Shown: positions 1-9,235 of the stretch, piece after piece
Layout: each line of letters starts with the position of its first letter
How positions within the stretch are numbered: the stretch's first letter is position 1
From: Lachnospiraceae bacterium
Lineage (GTDB): Bacteria > Bacillota > Clostridia > Lachnospirales > Lachnospiraceae
Length of the DNA: 64,000 nucleotides
Direction: 5' to 3'
NCBI GenBank assembly: GCA_023663945.1
Contig: JAMPGL010000002.1
Location: forward strand, 62,001-126,000
Notes under the pieces: generated by a model
The model's database searches: none
Seen by the model: the letters and a program-made list of their open reading frames with translations, nothing else
What the model was told of the DNA's origin: nothing
Program-made: the position numbers and the translations under genes

Positions 1-712
1 CACAACCTTATTAGCACAGGCTGATTCCAGCATCGGAGGCAAAACGGGCGTAGATTTTGACGGGTACAAGAATATGGTCGGCGCTTTTTATATGCCGAAG
101 CTGGTCTATATGAACGCCGCAACCCTGAAAACCTTAGAAGACCGGCAGTTTTACAGTGGGTTTGCGGAGGTCATGAAGTATGGGCTGATCAAGGACGGTT
201 CCTTTTACGAATGGCTGATTGATAAGATGTATGAGATTTGTGACAGGGATTTGGATACCCTGCTTGAAATGATTCAAAGAAGCTGCATGATCAAAAAGCT
301 TGTGGTTGAAAAAGACCCAAAGGAAAAGGGAGACCGCGCCCTTCTCAATTTTGGCCATACCATCGGCCATGCCATCGAAAAATATAAGAATTTCTCCTTA
401 ACCCACGGAGAATGCGTGGCGTTAGGCGCGGTAGCCGCGGCGTTTATCTCTTGGAAACACGAATGGCTGTCCATGGAAGAGTACTATGAGATCCGGGATA
501 TGTTTGTGCCCTTTTATCTTCCAATCTCCATTGAGGATATCGATCCCGAAGAGATTCTAAGATTGACAAAGTCTGATAAAAAAATGGAAGACGGGAATCT
601 TAAGTTTATCCTCCTTAAAAAGGTTGGAAAGGCGGTCATTGACAGAAACGTAACCGATCAGGATATTTTAAATGCCCTGTCTGAAATTCATTATGTGGAA
701 GAGAACGATTGA
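1..712 (+). CDS. aroB: 3-dehydroquinate synthase, C-terminal part (cut by window start)
   Basis: Second step of the shikimate pathway: converts DAHP to 3-dehydroquinate using NAD and a divalent metal in the cytoplasm. The frame is open from the first bases, so the start lies outside the window. The first visible residues read TTLLAQADSSIGGKTG, the family's substrate/NAD-binding segment, followed by GFAEVMKYGLIKD and the metal-binding NFGHTIGHAIE and LTHGECVALG histidine motifs. About 237 residues of a usual 350-360 are present. The stop overlaps the TTG start proposed for lspA, suggesting co-transcription. Identification is firm; the 5' end cannot be judged. Confidence 0.95.
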   Translation, partial: TTLLAQADSSIGGKTGVDFDGYKNMVGAFYMPKLVYMNAATLKTLEDRQFYSGFAEVMKYGLIKDGSFYEWLIDKMYEICDRDLDTLLEMIQRSCMIKKLVVEKDPKEKGDRALLNFGHTIGHAIEKYKNFSLTHGECVALGAVAAAFISWKHEWLSMEEYYEIRDMFVPFYLPISIEDIDPEEILRLTKSDKKMEDGNLKFILLKKVGKAVIDRNVTDQDILNALSEIHYVEEND

Positions 713-1242
713 ATATGAATAAAAGAAAATTTTTCTTACTATTTATAGATCTGCTTCTGCTGGCGCTGCTTGTGGCGGTTGACCAGTATACCAAATATGC
801 TGCAGTTCTAAAATTAAAAAATCAACCGGCGTTTAATATCATCAACGGAGTTCTGGAATTTAATTATCTGGAAAACCGGGGCGCGGCGTTTGGCATGCTC
901 CAGAATCAGAAGGTATTTTTTGTTTTTGTGGCTGTCATTTTCCTCTGTGTGATTGCATACGTTCTTGTAAAGGCTCCTGATGAAAAGCGGTATTTTAAGC
1001 TTCATATTCTCCTGATTATGATCGCGGGAGGCGCTATCGGGAATCTGATTGACCGTCTGAGGCTGGATTATGTGGTAGATTTCATTTATATTGTGCTGAT
1101 TAATTTTCCTATTTTTAACGTGGCGGATATGTATGTTACCTTTTCAACGGCGCTTTTGGTAATACAGGTTCTTTTTGTGTACAAAGAAAATGATTTCAAT
1201 TTTCTCAGCTTTAATCAGAAAAAATTTCGAGAATTGAAGTAG
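709..1242 (+). CDS. lspA: Lipoprotein signal peptidase (signal peptidase II)
   Basis: Membrane aspartyl protease that cleaves the signal peptide from diacylglyceryl-modified prolipoproteins. Family motifs are visible: DQYTK (residues 25-29), ENRGAAFG (55-62), GGAIGNLIDR with catalytic Asp115, and FNVADMY with catalytic Asp140. There are four hydrophobic segments. Length 177 is slightly above the usual 150-165. A TTG start at 709 overlaps the aroB stop (TTGA) and sits 5 nt after GGAAGAG; an ATG at 715 is the alternative. The downstream pseudouridine synthase follows at 4 nt, so the three genes look like one operon. Confidence 0.95.
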   Translation: MNMNKRKFFLLFIDLLLLALLVAVDQYTKYAAVLKLKNQPAFNIINGVLEFNYLENRGAAFGMLQNQKVFFVFVAVIFLCVIAYVLVKAPDEKRYFKLHILLIMIAGGAIGNLIDRLRLDYVVDFIYIVLINFPIFNVADMYVTFSTALLVIQVLFVYKENDFNFLSFNQKKFRELK

Positions 1243-1245
1243 CCT

Positions 1246-2166
1246 ATGGATCTGCGGAAAGAATTTAATTTTGTGATAACAGAAGAGATGGAAGAGGAGC
1301 GTATTGATAAGTGCCTGAGTGCGCTTATCGATACTTTATCGCGCTCTTATATTCAAAAACTGCTTGCAGAGGGAAATGTGACGGTAAACGGAAAGCAGGT
1401 AAAGCCCAGCTATAAGGTCTGCACGGACGACAGGGTGATGCTTTTGCTTCCGCCCCTTATCACTCCGGATATTCTGCCGGAAAACATTCCCTTAGACATT
1501 CTCTATGAAGACGAGGATGTGATTGTGGTGAATAAGCCCAAGGGGATGGTGGTGCATCCGGCTCCCGGGCACTATGAAGGCACTTTGGTGAATGCGCTTT
1601 TATACCACTGCGGAAGTGAGTTGAGCGGGATTAACGGGGTGTTAAGACCGGGAATCGTGCATCGGATTGACCGGGATACCACCGGTTCCGTGATTGCCTG
1701 CAAAAATGACCACGCCCACAATGAAATTGCAAGACAGCTGAAAGAACATACCATCGTCCGCCGGTATCAGGCGGTTGTCCACGGCGTGCTTAAGGAGGAG
1801 CGCGGAACGGTACATACTTTAATTGGAAGACATCCCGCAGACCGCAAAAAGATGGCGGTGGTTGAAGGAAACGGAAAAGATGCAATTACCCATTATCAGG
1901 TGCTTAAGCGTTTTCAAAATGCCAGCTATATAGAATGTGTTCTTGAAACCGGGCGGACTCATCAGATCCGCGTCCATATGTCGCACATTGGCCATCCGCT
2001 GTTAGGAGATGCCGTGTATGGCTCAAAGAATAATTCTTTTAAGCTCCAGGGGCAGACGCTTCACGCGGCGGTTTTGGGATTTCACCATCCGGTAACCGGC
2101 GCTTATGTGGAAACAAGCGCGCCGCTTCCGGAATATTTTCAGGCTCTTTTAAACAAATTGTCTTAA
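1246..2166 (+). CDS. rluD: RluA-family 23S rRNA pseudouridine synthase (RluD-like)
   Basis: Isomerises uridines in rRNA to pseudouridine. An N-terminal S4 RNA-binding domain (about residues 15-75, DKCLSALIDTLSRSYIQKLL) precedes the catalytic domain. The signature HRIDRDTTG holds the catalytic Asp142, and RTHQIRVHMSHIGHPLLGD marks the C-terminal part of the fold. Length 306 is normal for RluD/YlyB. The lspA-rluD pairing is common in Firmicutes (lspA-ylyB in Bacillus), which supports the RluD/YlyB assignment over other RluA paralogues. A second family member lies at 43015-43995. The exact target uridine cannot be read from sequence. Confidence 0.9.
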   Translation: MDLRKEFNFVITEEMEEERIDKCLSALIDTLSRSYIQKLLAEGNVTVNGKQVKPSYKVCTDDRVMLLLPPLITPDILPENIPLDILYEDEDVIVVNKPKGMVVHPAPGHYEGTLVNALLYHCGSELSGINGVLRPGIVHRIDRDTTGSVIACKNDHAHNEIARQLKEHTIVRRYQAVVHGVLKEERGTVHTLIGRHPADRKKMAVVEGNGKDAITHYQVLKRFQNASYIECVLETGRTHQIRVHMSHIGHPLLGDAVYGSKNNSFKLQGQTLHAAVLGFHHPVTGAYVETSAPLPEYFQALLNKLS

Positions 2167-2284
2167 GCGCATAAGATGCATAAGCTTTTGCAAGAACGAA
2201 ACGGCAATTTTTAACGTCGTTAACTATAAAAACTGAAAAATTAAATTTTTATTAAGTATTATAAATTTTTTATGCAGAAAATAC

Positions 2285-2313
2285 TTGTTTTTTGACGTCT
2301 ATATGAGTATAAT
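2285..2313 (+). promoter_or_regulatory. Promoter for the 2426-4649 gene pair
   Basis: A -35 like TTGTTT (2285-2290), a 17-nt spacer and a perfect -10 TATAAT (2308-2313). Transcription would begin near 2320, about 105 nt before the first start codon, which leaves room for the structured leader annotated next. The -35 is a weak match; an overlapping TTGACG at 2292 has poor spacing to any -10. Confidence 0.55.
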
Positions 2314-2321
2314 TATTAGTA

Positions 2322-2382
2322 AATGCGGATACAAAGAGGTATCGCAAAGGCTGCAGGTATCCCTTTGGGGTACTTGTTTTTT
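2322..2382 (+). promoter_or_regulatory. Structured leader with intrinsic terminator and competing hairpins
   Basis: A terminator-like hairpin (GTATCCC 2357-2363, TTT loop, GGGGTAC 2367-2373) runs into TTGTTTTTT (2374-2382) well before the next gene start at 2426. Upstream, GATAC (2328-2332) can pair with GTATC (2339-2343) around an AAAGAG loop. The same upstream block GGATAC (2327-2332) is a perfect complement of GTATCC inside the terminator stem, so an antiterminator is possible. This is the layout of an attenuator or small riboswitch. GCAAAGGCT (2344-2352) faintly recalls c-di-GMP-I aptamers, but the rest does not fit. The ligand or effector is unknown. Confidence 0.5.
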
Positions 2383-2425
2383 ATGTGCGGAAGTTATCTG
2401 CACAGCCTACAGGAGAGCAGTCTAT

Positions 2426-2917
2426 ATGAACAGAGATGAGATTCTGGAAAAGCTTTACGGCTCTTTTCAGATTTACTACGATGTGAAGCGTGAGGATGTC
2501 GCTCCGCCCTTTATCGCGGAAGCAAGGTTTCACACCCATGATGAACAGTTTTTTCTGGTAAAAAGCGCAGTGCTTTCTGAGGCAGAATCCCGGGAATATG
2601 TATTCTTTGCTTCCGAGGACACGCTGGATCTTGAGACACTTCTTTATCTGGACAGGGAAGCGTGGAAGAGGGGAACTGCTGATGTGAAGCCGCATTTCAG
2701 CCACCGCAACACAGATACGGCGCTTATCATTGTCGCGGATAAGATTACGGAGGAGGCTTTCGGGCAGATCCCAAAGCTCCGCCATTACCAAAGCTACCGT
2801 TTCGGATTTCAGGGATGGAGCAATTACCGTTTGGTTGCCATCGAGCTGTCTACAGAACGGGCGGAATATAACCGTCTGGGACGCAGTTTTAAAAAGCTCG
2901 TTCGCAATATACTTTAA
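2426..2917 (+). CDS. Conserved hypothetical protein upstream of cstA
   Basis: A 163-residue soluble protein with no signal peptide, membrane segment or motif that I recognise. The frame is open further upstream, but the start is placed at the ATG at 2426 because AGGAG (2411-2415) lies in front of it and the extra upstream residues come from the leader with its terminator hairpin. It is rich in charged and aromatic residues, including FHTHDEQFFLV and YRFGFQGWSNYRLVAIEL. It ends 28 nt before cstA and shares its leader, so a role linked to that transporter or its regulation is possible, but this is inference from position only. Confidence 0.7.
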   Translation: MNRDEILEKLYGSFQIYYDVKREDVAPPFIAEARFHTHDEQFFLVKSAVLSEAESREYVFFASEDTLDLETLLYLDREAWKRGTADVKPHFSHRNTDTALIIVADKITEEAFGQIPKLRHYQSYRFGFQGWSNYRLVAIELSTERAEYNRLGRSFKKLVRNIL

Positions 2918-2945
2918 AACTCATTACAAGTAAAGGAGAAAGAAA

Positions 2946-4649
2946 ATGACAGCAATTCTTATTATCCTTGCCGCAATTGTTTTGCTCATTATCGGTTATG
3001 TGACCTATGGTTCATGGCTGGCAAAGCAGTGGGGCATTGATCCTTCCAGAAAAACTCCGGCTAAGGAGTTGGAGGACGGCGTTGACTATGTAGCCGCACC
3101 TCCCGTTGTCCTTATGGGACATCATTTTTCATCCATCGCGGGCGCAGGTCCGATTAACGGACCGATTCAGGCTTCCGTTTTTGGCTGGCTTCCTGTATTT
3201 TTGTGGTGTGTCATCGGCGGTATCTTTTTCGGCGGACTTCAGGACTTTGGTTCCCTGTTTGCTTCCGTTCGTCATGATGGAAAGTCCGTTGGAGAAATCA
3301 TCAAGGATTCCATGGGCGACCGTGCCCAGAAGCTGTTTACCATTTTCGCGCTGTTAGTGCTGATTCTGGTAATTGCTTCCTTCGTAAACGTAGTAGCGGG
3401 CACCTTTTTCACTCCGGAAGGCGGATTTGGATTTACCACCAATCCTACCGGGGCACAGACAACTGCTATGATTTCCGTATTATTTATTGTACTGGCAATT
3501 ATTTACGGCATTATTACCAACCGCTTCCATGTAGGAACCGTTCCTGCAACCATCGGCGGCATTGTCGGCATCGTGATTATCGTTGTTTTTGGTCTGAATG
3601 TTGGTCTGATTCTTGGACGTACGGCATGGATTGTCCTTATTGGTTTGTATATCACCATCGCTTCACTGGTTCCTGTATGGATTCTGTTGCAGCCTCGTGA
3701 TTACTTATCAAGCTTCCTGCTTTACGCAATGATGATCGTTGCACTTGGCGGTATTTTCATTTCCGCATTTACACATACTGCAACCTTCACCATCCCTGCA
3801 TTTGCAGGCTGGAAAGTAGGCATCGGAACTCTGTTCCCTACCTTGTTTATTACCGTGGCGTGCGGTGCATGTTCCGGTTTCCACAGCTTAATCGCTACCG
3901 GAACCTCTTCCAAGCAGCTTGCAAACGAAAAGGATGCCAAGGCGATTGGCTACGGTTCTATGTTAATTGAATCTGCACTGGGCGTTGTTTCCCTGATTGC
4001 AGTTGGTATGGTATTTGATAAATACACCGGCGGAGAATTTGGTTCACCTTCAGCGGCATTCGCGGCAGGTATTGCAACCATGTTCGGAACCGAAACAAGT
4101 ACAGTATATGCTACCATTTACGCATTGCTTACTTTGGCAGTATCCGTATTTGCTCTTACCAGCTTGGATACCGGTACCCGTTTAAGCCGTTTCATGTTCT
4201 CCGAGCTGTTCTTAAAGAAGGGTGAAGCAACCTATAAGGAAGCATCCGGCGCACGTAAGTTCTTAGCTCATCCGCTTGTCGGCACGGCTATCATGGTTAT
4301 TATCGGCTGTGTGCTCGGCGGATTAAGCTTAAGCCAGATTTGGGGATTGTTCGGCGCGGCAAACCAGCTGCTTGCAGGTATCGCTCTGATGGCTGTAGCC
4401 GCATGGCTTGGCAATGCAGGAAAGAACAATAAGATGTTCTATTTCCCTATGATATTCATGCTTGCAGCAACACTGACCAGCCTGATTCTTACTGTTAAGA
4501 CTAAGATTGGCATGGTTGCCGGCGGTACGGCAGCATGGGGCGACTGGTTCCAGCTTATCTTTGCGGCTGCAATGGCAGTTCTCGCAGTGATTCTGGTCGT
4601 GGAAGGCTTCCAGACCTTGTTTATGAAGAAGAATGCTAAGAAAGCATAA
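2946..4649 (+). CDS. cstA: CstA-family carbon starvation protein (peptide/pyruvate transporter)
   Basis: Polytopic membrane protein of the CstA family, whose characterised members take up pyruvate or peptides under carbon limitation. The N-terminal signature is clear: the first helix, GYVTYGSWLAK, then VLMGHHFSSIAGAGPINGPI, GGLQDFGSLFASVRHDGKS and later CGACSGFHSLIATGTSSKQL. About 15 hydrophobic segments fill 567 residues, the short form typical of Gram-positives (E. coli CstA is about 700). A strong ribosome site AAAGGAG precedes the ATG. The leader attenuator upstream suggests control by premature termination. Substrate cannot be told from sequence. Confidence 0.92.
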   Translation: MTAILIILAAIVLLIIGYVTYGSWLAKQWGIDPSRKTPAKELEDGVDYVAAPPVVLMGHHFSSIAGAGPINGPIQASVFGWLPVFLWCVIGGIFFGGLQDFGSLFASVRHDGKSVGEIIKDSMGDRAQKLFTIFALLVLILVIASFVNVVAGTFFTPEGGFGFTTNPTGAQTTAMISVLFIVLAIIYGIITNRFHVGTVPATIGGIVGIVIIVVFGLNVGLILGRTAWIVLIGLYITIASLVPVWILLQPRDYLSSFLLYAMMIVALGGIFISAFTHTATFTIPAFAGWKVGIGTLFPTLFITVACGACSGFHSLIATGTSSKQLANEKDAKAIGYGSMLIESALGVVSLIAVGMVFDKYTGGEFGSPSAAFAAGIATMFGTETSTVYATIYALLTLAVSVFALTSLDTGTRLSRFMFSELFLKKGEATYKEASGARKFLAHPLVGTAIMVIIGCVLGGLSLSQIWGLFGAANQLLAGIALMAVAAWLGNAGKNNKMFYFPMIFMLAATLTSLILTVKTKIGMVAGGTAAWGDWFQLIFAAAMAVLAVILVVEGFQTLFMKKNAKKA

Positions 4650-4684
4650 GGAATTTCATAAGCAGATTATTACATAAGCAGATT

Positions 4685-4725
4685 TAAGACCGCATTCCAT
4701 TTTGTGTGGGATGCGGTCTTATATA
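4685..4725 (+). terminator. Terminator after cstA
   Basis: AAGACCGCATTCC and GGGATGCGGTCTT form a long stem around a 9-nt loop (4686-4720), then TTATATAGTT. The T-tract is weak, but the stem is strong and it lies 36 nt after the cstA stop. Confidence 0.7.
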
Positions 4726-4792
4726 GTTAACGGCATAACATTAACGCGTTATATTTGTGACTAAACAGCAGGCATCATAAGGAGAGAAATCT

Positions 4793-6427
4793 ATGAAGAG
4801 GTTCACTAAGTTTTGGCTGGGATTTTGTCTGTCTATCTCAGTTCTTTTTATTTTTTCCATCAAAAGCAGAGCGGCGGAAAGCTATGCAGATCTCACCCAA
4901 GGCGCAGAATATGACGAGGAGGAAGGCGTCCTTTATCATCCGGATGGAGACGGGATTTTGGTTTCTGATTATACCCTTCCGGAAAACACCTATTTTGGCT
5001 GGTACAATGGAGATTTGACTATTGCGTCAGGAGTTACTTTGACAATCCCTAAGGGAAGCACCCTCGACGTGTCCACCGGAACAAAATTTAAGTTTATTGT
5101 TGAGGAAGGGGCATGTATCCGGATTGAGGGAGAGCCCGATGTCAATGAGTGGGGAGAGCCTTTAGAGCGTATCCATGTTGTATTTGCGGAAACATATATG
5201 AACGGAATCATCGAAAGCAAAGGCACAGGGATTCGGTGCGAATTAAATAAACTATATCTAAACGGAACCATTCATTCTGCGCAGCCCTCTGTCTTGGCAA
5301 ACGAATGTCAGGTATTTGTCAAAGGTGGAGAGTACCTTTGCGAAGCTGAACAGCCGATTATTGATTTGGATGCAGACTGTAAAAGTCTGATTGAAATTCG
5401 CGGAGGAGTGTTTTCCGGTGAAGGGATGTCGGATTACCTTTATCAAGGTTATACCTATAAGGAACATCCGGAGGGTGTGGAAGCGGTTCCTGTGAGTTCT
5501 ATCATGGAGGAAGAAGAGACCGACTCAGTCAATAGCTCGCAAGATGCCGGTATCAAGGAGCGCATTCAGGGGATTGCCGACTACGCCAAGGGGTTATTTA
5601 TGGAAGCAAAGGATGACAGCATTACCGAGGGCGGAAGCTGGATAAACGGTGATATTGTAGTGGTAGTTCTCTGCGTTGCAACGGTGGTGATTATCCTGCT
5701 GTATGTGATTTTTGATTTTATCCGCTCTCCTTGGAAAAAGAAGCTGAAAATACTGATTGAAGTTGTAATTGCCGTAGGGCTTGTAGGCGGAAGTTTATGG
5801 TATTTTTGGAATCAGGCGGCGGGAGAACAGCAGGCAAAGAGAGACGAAGCCTACGCGGCTTATCAGGAAGATGCCGTTCAGGAAAGGACAGCATTGCAAA
5901 ATAGTAAGTCCGTGCTTGACGGTATGGAGGTTTACACGGATGGGATTTATCAGGTGGGAAAAGACTTAGAACCCGGAGTTTATTTCTTTGAATCTGCCGA
6001 CCCTGAGGAGGAAGATACTTGTTTTTATATTTATTTTAGTAAAAATGCGGATTTGGAAGAAAAGGAAGTCGGCGCATGGGTAAAACGCTGTTATGTAGAG
6101 CTTAAAAAAGGAGAATATATTTATGTAAGGGACGCTCATTTTGTCCCGAACGGGGAACAGCCTGCTTATCAACCGGCGCAGGAAGGGGGTTCCGTCACTT
6201 ATCCCAAGGGAGAATATCTTGTGGGATATGACCTTATGCCGGGAACCTATCGGATTGAAACTACAAGCGATATTTGTGTACGCGATTCTGCGCTAACGGG
6301 TGCGGAGGCTAATTTCAGCGAATATAATCAGGAAGGACATTATAGTGACGGCGACAGCGTTGTGCTCAAAGACGGACAGCATCTCTATACGGGTATTTGG
6401 TCATCGGTAACATTGACGGCTGAGTAA
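4793..6427 (+). CDS. Exported membrane-anchored protein with repeated GxYxVGxD modules
   Basis: A 544-residue protein of unknown function. Residues 1-27 form a signal peptide (hydrophobic core LGFCLSISVLFIFSI, then AA). The extracytoplasmic part (about 30-225) looks beta-rich, perhaps a right-handed helix fold. Two membrane segments follow near 290-312 and 325-345. The C-terminal half carries two similar modules, YTDGIYQVGKDLEPGVYFFES and TYPKGEYLVGYDLMPGTYRIET, a pattern common in Firmicutes surface lipoproteins and sensors. The ATG follows AAGGAGAG. It stands alone between a terminator and a new promoter, so it is probably monocistronic. No enzymatic motif was found. Confidence 0.75.
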   Translation: MKRFTKFWLGFCLSISVLFIFSIKSRAAESYADLTQGAEYDEEEGVLYHPDGDGILVSDYTLPENTYFGWYNGDLTIASGVTLTIPKGSTLDVSTGTKFKFIVEEGACIRIEGEPDVNEWGEPLERIHVVFAETYMNGIIESKGTGIRCELNKLYLNGTIHSAQPSVLANECQVFVKGGEYLCEAEQPIIDLDADCKSLIEIRGGVFSGEGMSDYLYQGYTYKEHPEGVEAVPVSSIMEEEETDSVNSSQDAGIKERIQGIADYAKGLFMEAKDDSITEGGSWINGDIVVVVLCVATVVIILLYVIFDFIRSPWKKKLKILIEVVIAVGLVGGSLWYFWNQAAGEQQAKRDEAYAAYQEDAVQERTALQNSKSVLDGMEVYTDGIYQVGKDLEPGVYFFESADPEEEDTCFYIYFSKNADLEEKEVGAWVKRCYVELKKGEYIYVRDAHFVPNGEQPAYQPAQEGGSVTYPKGEYLVGYDLMPGTYRIETTSDICVRDSALTGAEANFSEYNQEGHYSDGDSVVLKDGQHLYTGIWSSVTLTAE

Positions 6428-6433
6428 AATTTA

Positions 6434-6462
6434 TTGTGCGTTGGGATAATTTTGTGTATAAT
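6434..6462 (+). promoter_or_regulatory. Promoter for the cytidylate-kinase-like gene
   Basis: TTGTGC (6434-6439), 17-nt spacer, TATAAT (6457-6462). The roughly 100-nt 5' UTR contains a fragment of the dispersed palindromic element (6483-6500) and a hairpin CTTCCTT/AAGGAAG (6504-6522). Confidence 0.6.
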
Positions 6463-6569
6463 GTTTTTAGAGGGCACTGTTCATTCCCGCGAGCAATGAT
6501 TCTTCCTTGAATAGTAAGGAAGCTGGAGAGTGAATGGCGCATAAGGCTATAAAAGCAGGAGGGCACACT

Positions 6570-7199
6570 ATGAACACAGTTATCACAATTGGACGACAGT
6601 TTGGATCAGCAGGAAGAGAAATCGGAGAAATGGTTGCTGAATACTTTGGGATTAAATGCTATGACAAGGAGCTTCTTTCCAGAGCCGCAAAGGAAAGCGG
6701 ATTCTGTGAGGAGATGCTGGAAAACCACGATGAAAAGCCTACAAGTTCCTTCTTATATAACTTGGTTATGGATACTTATTCTTTTGGCTATAATGCATCA
6801 CATTTTGTAGATATGCCTATCAGCCACAAGGTTTTTTTGGCGCAGTTTGATACCATCAAAAAGATTGCGAAGGAAGAGCCCTGCGTGATTGTAGGCAGAT
6901 GCGCCGATTACGCGTTAAGCGAAATGAAAAACTGCGTTCACATTTTTATTTATGCGGATGAGGAAGCCAAGACAAAGCGTATCATGCAGAAATATAATTT
7001 GGATGCCTCCAAGGCAAAAGATATGTGCAACAAAAAGGATAAACAGCGTCAAAGCTACTATAATTATTATTCCTCCAAGAAATGGGGACGGGCGGACAGC
7101 TACGACCTGTGCATCAACAGCAGTATTTTAGGCGTTGAGGGAACTGTCAAGCTGCTTGTTCAGTATATTGAGGATTTTGAATCCCGTAATAACGGTTGA
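6570..7199 (+). CDS. Cytidylate kinase-like family protein (copy 1)
   Basis: A 209-residue P-loop nucleotide-kinase-fold protein of the cytidylate-kinase-like family. The N-terminus ITIGRQFGSAGREIGEMVAEYFG is the modified nucleotide-binding loop of this family, followed by YDKELL and VIVGRCADYAL. True function is unproven: members are often annotated cytidylate kinase, but the classical Cmk sequence is not present. The start is the ATG at 6570 with AGGAGGG 6 nt before it; the open frame further upstream is UTR. A paralogue of almost equal length lies at 13201-13827 on the other strand, on the far side of the dif-like sites. Confidence 0.85.
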   Translation: MNTVITIGRQFGSAGREIGEMVAEYFGIKCYDKELLSRAAKESGFCEEMLENHDEKPTSSFLYNLVMDTYSFGYNASHFVDMPISHKVFLAQFDTIKKIAKEEPCVIVGRCADYALSEMKNCVHIFIYADEEAKTKRIMQKYNLDASKAKDMCNKKDKQRQSYYNYYSSKKWGRADSYDLCINSSILGVEGTVKLLVQYIEDFESRNNG

Positions 7200-7358
7200 T
7201 TTCCGCGAGCAACGAGCCAAGGGCTGTTCTATGTTTTGCATCGGGGTTGTTGACTTCGCTTACACGATTCTCTTACAAAAGTTTATATTGACATTTTATG
7301 CAAATCCGGAATATTTACCGGAACATTTGATTAGGAGGGCAGGGGATTCCCCGAAGAT

Positions 7359-8711
7359 ATGAAATTTCAAATTGACAAAAAATATATCCGCATTGGTGTT
7401 ACCGCGTTTGCCGTAATAGCAGCATCCATCTGCTTTTATTATCTAATTTTTCACGGCGACCGGTTTTCCAATCAGATCAATGCATTTTTTGCGGTGATCA
7501 GTCCTGTTATGTATGGAATTATCATTGCTTACCTGCTGACCCCGCTTGTCAACGGCTTAGAAACCTACCTTTTAAAACCGCTTTTGGAGAAGCTGAATAG
7601 AACCAGCATCCGCTCCAAGAAGCATATGCGCGGCATTTCTATTATCGTAACGCTTATTATTGTGGGAATGTTGATTTACGCATTTTTTTCCATATTAATT
7701 CCAAACATTGCGAACAGCATCCGGAGTATTGCCATTCAATTTCCTAATTATATTGAAAATCTGACCAATTGGTCCACACAGTTTTTGGCGGATAATCCGG
7801 ATATTGAGGCAATGGTTATTCGTTTTTTGGATACTTATTCGGAAGAATTTTATGGTTATCTGAATAATACCCTTGTTCCTCAGATGGAAACCATTGTAAA
7901 ACAGGTTTCCTTAAGCATGATCAGCCTGTTAAAAATTCTTTGGAATTTTATCATTGGTTTTGTCATTTCTATTTATGTTATGTACAGTAAGGAAACCTTC
8001 GCCGGTCAGGCAAAAAAGATAGTTTATTCCATTTTGCGCACACAGACGGCAAACCAGTTTATTAAAGACGTCCGCTTTGCCAGTGACACCTTTATCGGAT
8101 TTATCAGTGGAAAGATCATTGACTCGATCATTATCGGATGTATCTGCTTTGTGGGAACCAGCATTATGAAAACGCCTTACGCACTGTTAGTCAGTGTTAT
8201 TGTAGGAGTGACCAACATCATTCCTTTCTTTGGCCCTTATTTGGGCGCAGTTCCCAGTGCCGTGTTGATTTTAATGGTCAGCCCGGTTAAATGTGTTTAT
8301 TTTATTATTTTTATTCTAATTTTACAGCAGATTGACGGCAATTTGATTGGACCTAAGATTCTTGGGCAGTCCACCGGTTTATCCGGATTCTGGGTGATTT
8401 TTTCCATCACAATCGCAGGCGGTATCATGGGGATTCCGGGCATGATTATCGGCGTTCCGTTTTTTGCGGTTTTATATGCATTTATCCGCCGTCATACCAA
8501 TGTGATGCTGAAAAAGCGCGGACTTCCCACGCAGACAGAAGAATACTTGAATGTGGATTATATTGACGAGAACTCTGCCTTTGTCCAAAGAGATACAGTT
8601 CAGAAGCCTAAAAGCTTTTTCCGGCTTGGCAGGCACCGTCCACAAAAGGAGCTTTCAGACGGTAATTCTTCCAGTCATCCAAAAGAAGCAGGAGAGCGGC
8701 AGGAGCGATGA
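7359..8711 (+). CDS. AI-2E family (PerM/YdiK/TqsA-type) transporter
   Basis: A 450-residue permease with eight or so membrane helices, opening with two hydrophobic segments (about 10-30 and 40-65). The conserved C-terminal block [20 protein letters not shown] and [14 protein letters not shown] is diagnostic of the family. Members export varied small molecules or act as Na+/H+ antiporters, so the substrate is open. The last about 60 residues are hydrophilic and cytoplasmic. AGGAGGG lies about 20 nt before this ATG, so the start is a little uncertain. The stop overlaps the dtd start by 4 nt (ATGA), implying translational coupling. Confidence 0.9.
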   Translation: MKFQIDKKYIRIGVTAFAVIAASICFYYLIFHGDRFSNQINAFFAVISPVMYGIIIAYLLTPLVNGLETYLLKPLLEKLNRTSIRSKKHMRGISIIVTLIIVGMLIYAFFSILIPNIANSIRSIAIQFPNYIENLTNWSTQFLADNPDIEAMVIRFLDTYSEEFYGYLNNTLVPQMETIVKQVSLSMISLLKILWNFIIGFVISIYVMYSKETFAGQAKKIVYSILRTQTANQFIKDVRFASDTFIGFISGKIIDSIIIGCICFVGTSIMKTPYALLVSVIVGVTNIIPFFGPYLGAVPSAVLILMVSPVKCVYFIIFILILQQIDGNLIGPKILGQSTGLSGFWVIFSITIAGGIMGIPGMIIGVPFFAVLYAFIRRHTNVMLKKRGLPTQTEEYLNVDYIDENSAFVQRDTVQKPKSFFRLGRHRPQKELSDGNSSSHPKEAGERQER

Positions 8712-9160
8712 GATTTGTAATTCAAAGAGTAAAACAAGCAAATGTACAGGTGGAACAAAAGATTGTCGGTGAAATATCACAGGGATATTGCGTTTTTGTA
8801 GGCATCAAGGATACCGATAATCAGGAAATTGCCGACAAAATGATTCGAAAATTGCTGAATTTACGGATTTTTGACGACGAGGAAGGCAAAACAAATTTAA
8901 GTCTGGAAAATGTTCAGGGGGAATTGTTAATTATTTCACAATTTACATTATATGCAGACTGCCATAAAGGAAACCGTCCGTCTTTTGGCAGCGCGGGCAA
9001 ACCGGAATTTGCAAATCGCATGTATGAATATATTGTTCAAAAATGCTCAGAAATGGTTCCTCATGTTGCAAAGGGAGTTTTTGGCGCACATATGGAGGTT
9101 TCTTTGGTCAATCATGGACCCTTTACCATAGTCCTTGATTCCGATGACATCTGTAAATAA
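8708..9160 (+). CDS. dtd: D-aminoacyl-tRNA deacylase
   Basis: Removes D-amino acids (and glycine from tRNA-Ala) mischarged on tRNA; cytoplasmic dimer. Length 150 is typical. The N-terminus [13 protein letters not shown], the SQFTLYAD motif and the C-terminal NHGPFT block correspond to the SQFTL and NxGP(V)T active-site motifs; Phe replaces the usual Val of GPVT. The start overlaps the upstream permease stop. In many Firmicutes dtd follows relA; here that context is absent. Confidence 0.95.
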   Translation: MRFVIQRVKQANVQVEQKIVGEISQGYCVFVGIKDTDNQEIADKMIRKLLNLRIFDDEEGKTNLSLENVQGELLIISQFTLYADCHKGNRPSFGSAGKPEFANRMYEYIVQKCSEMVPHVAKGVFGAHMEVSLVNHGPFTIVLDSDDICK

Positions 9161-9235
9161 TTTCATTTGTGGTATTATTTGCAATAACTTTGAGGAACTA
9201 TCTGTAAAGGATGACGTTTATGTGAGGTAATTAAA

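Noticed and set aside
2322-2382. c-di-GMP-I riboswitch
   Set aside because: Only a GCAAAGGCT stretch resembles it; the leader is too short and lacks the two-helix aptamer.
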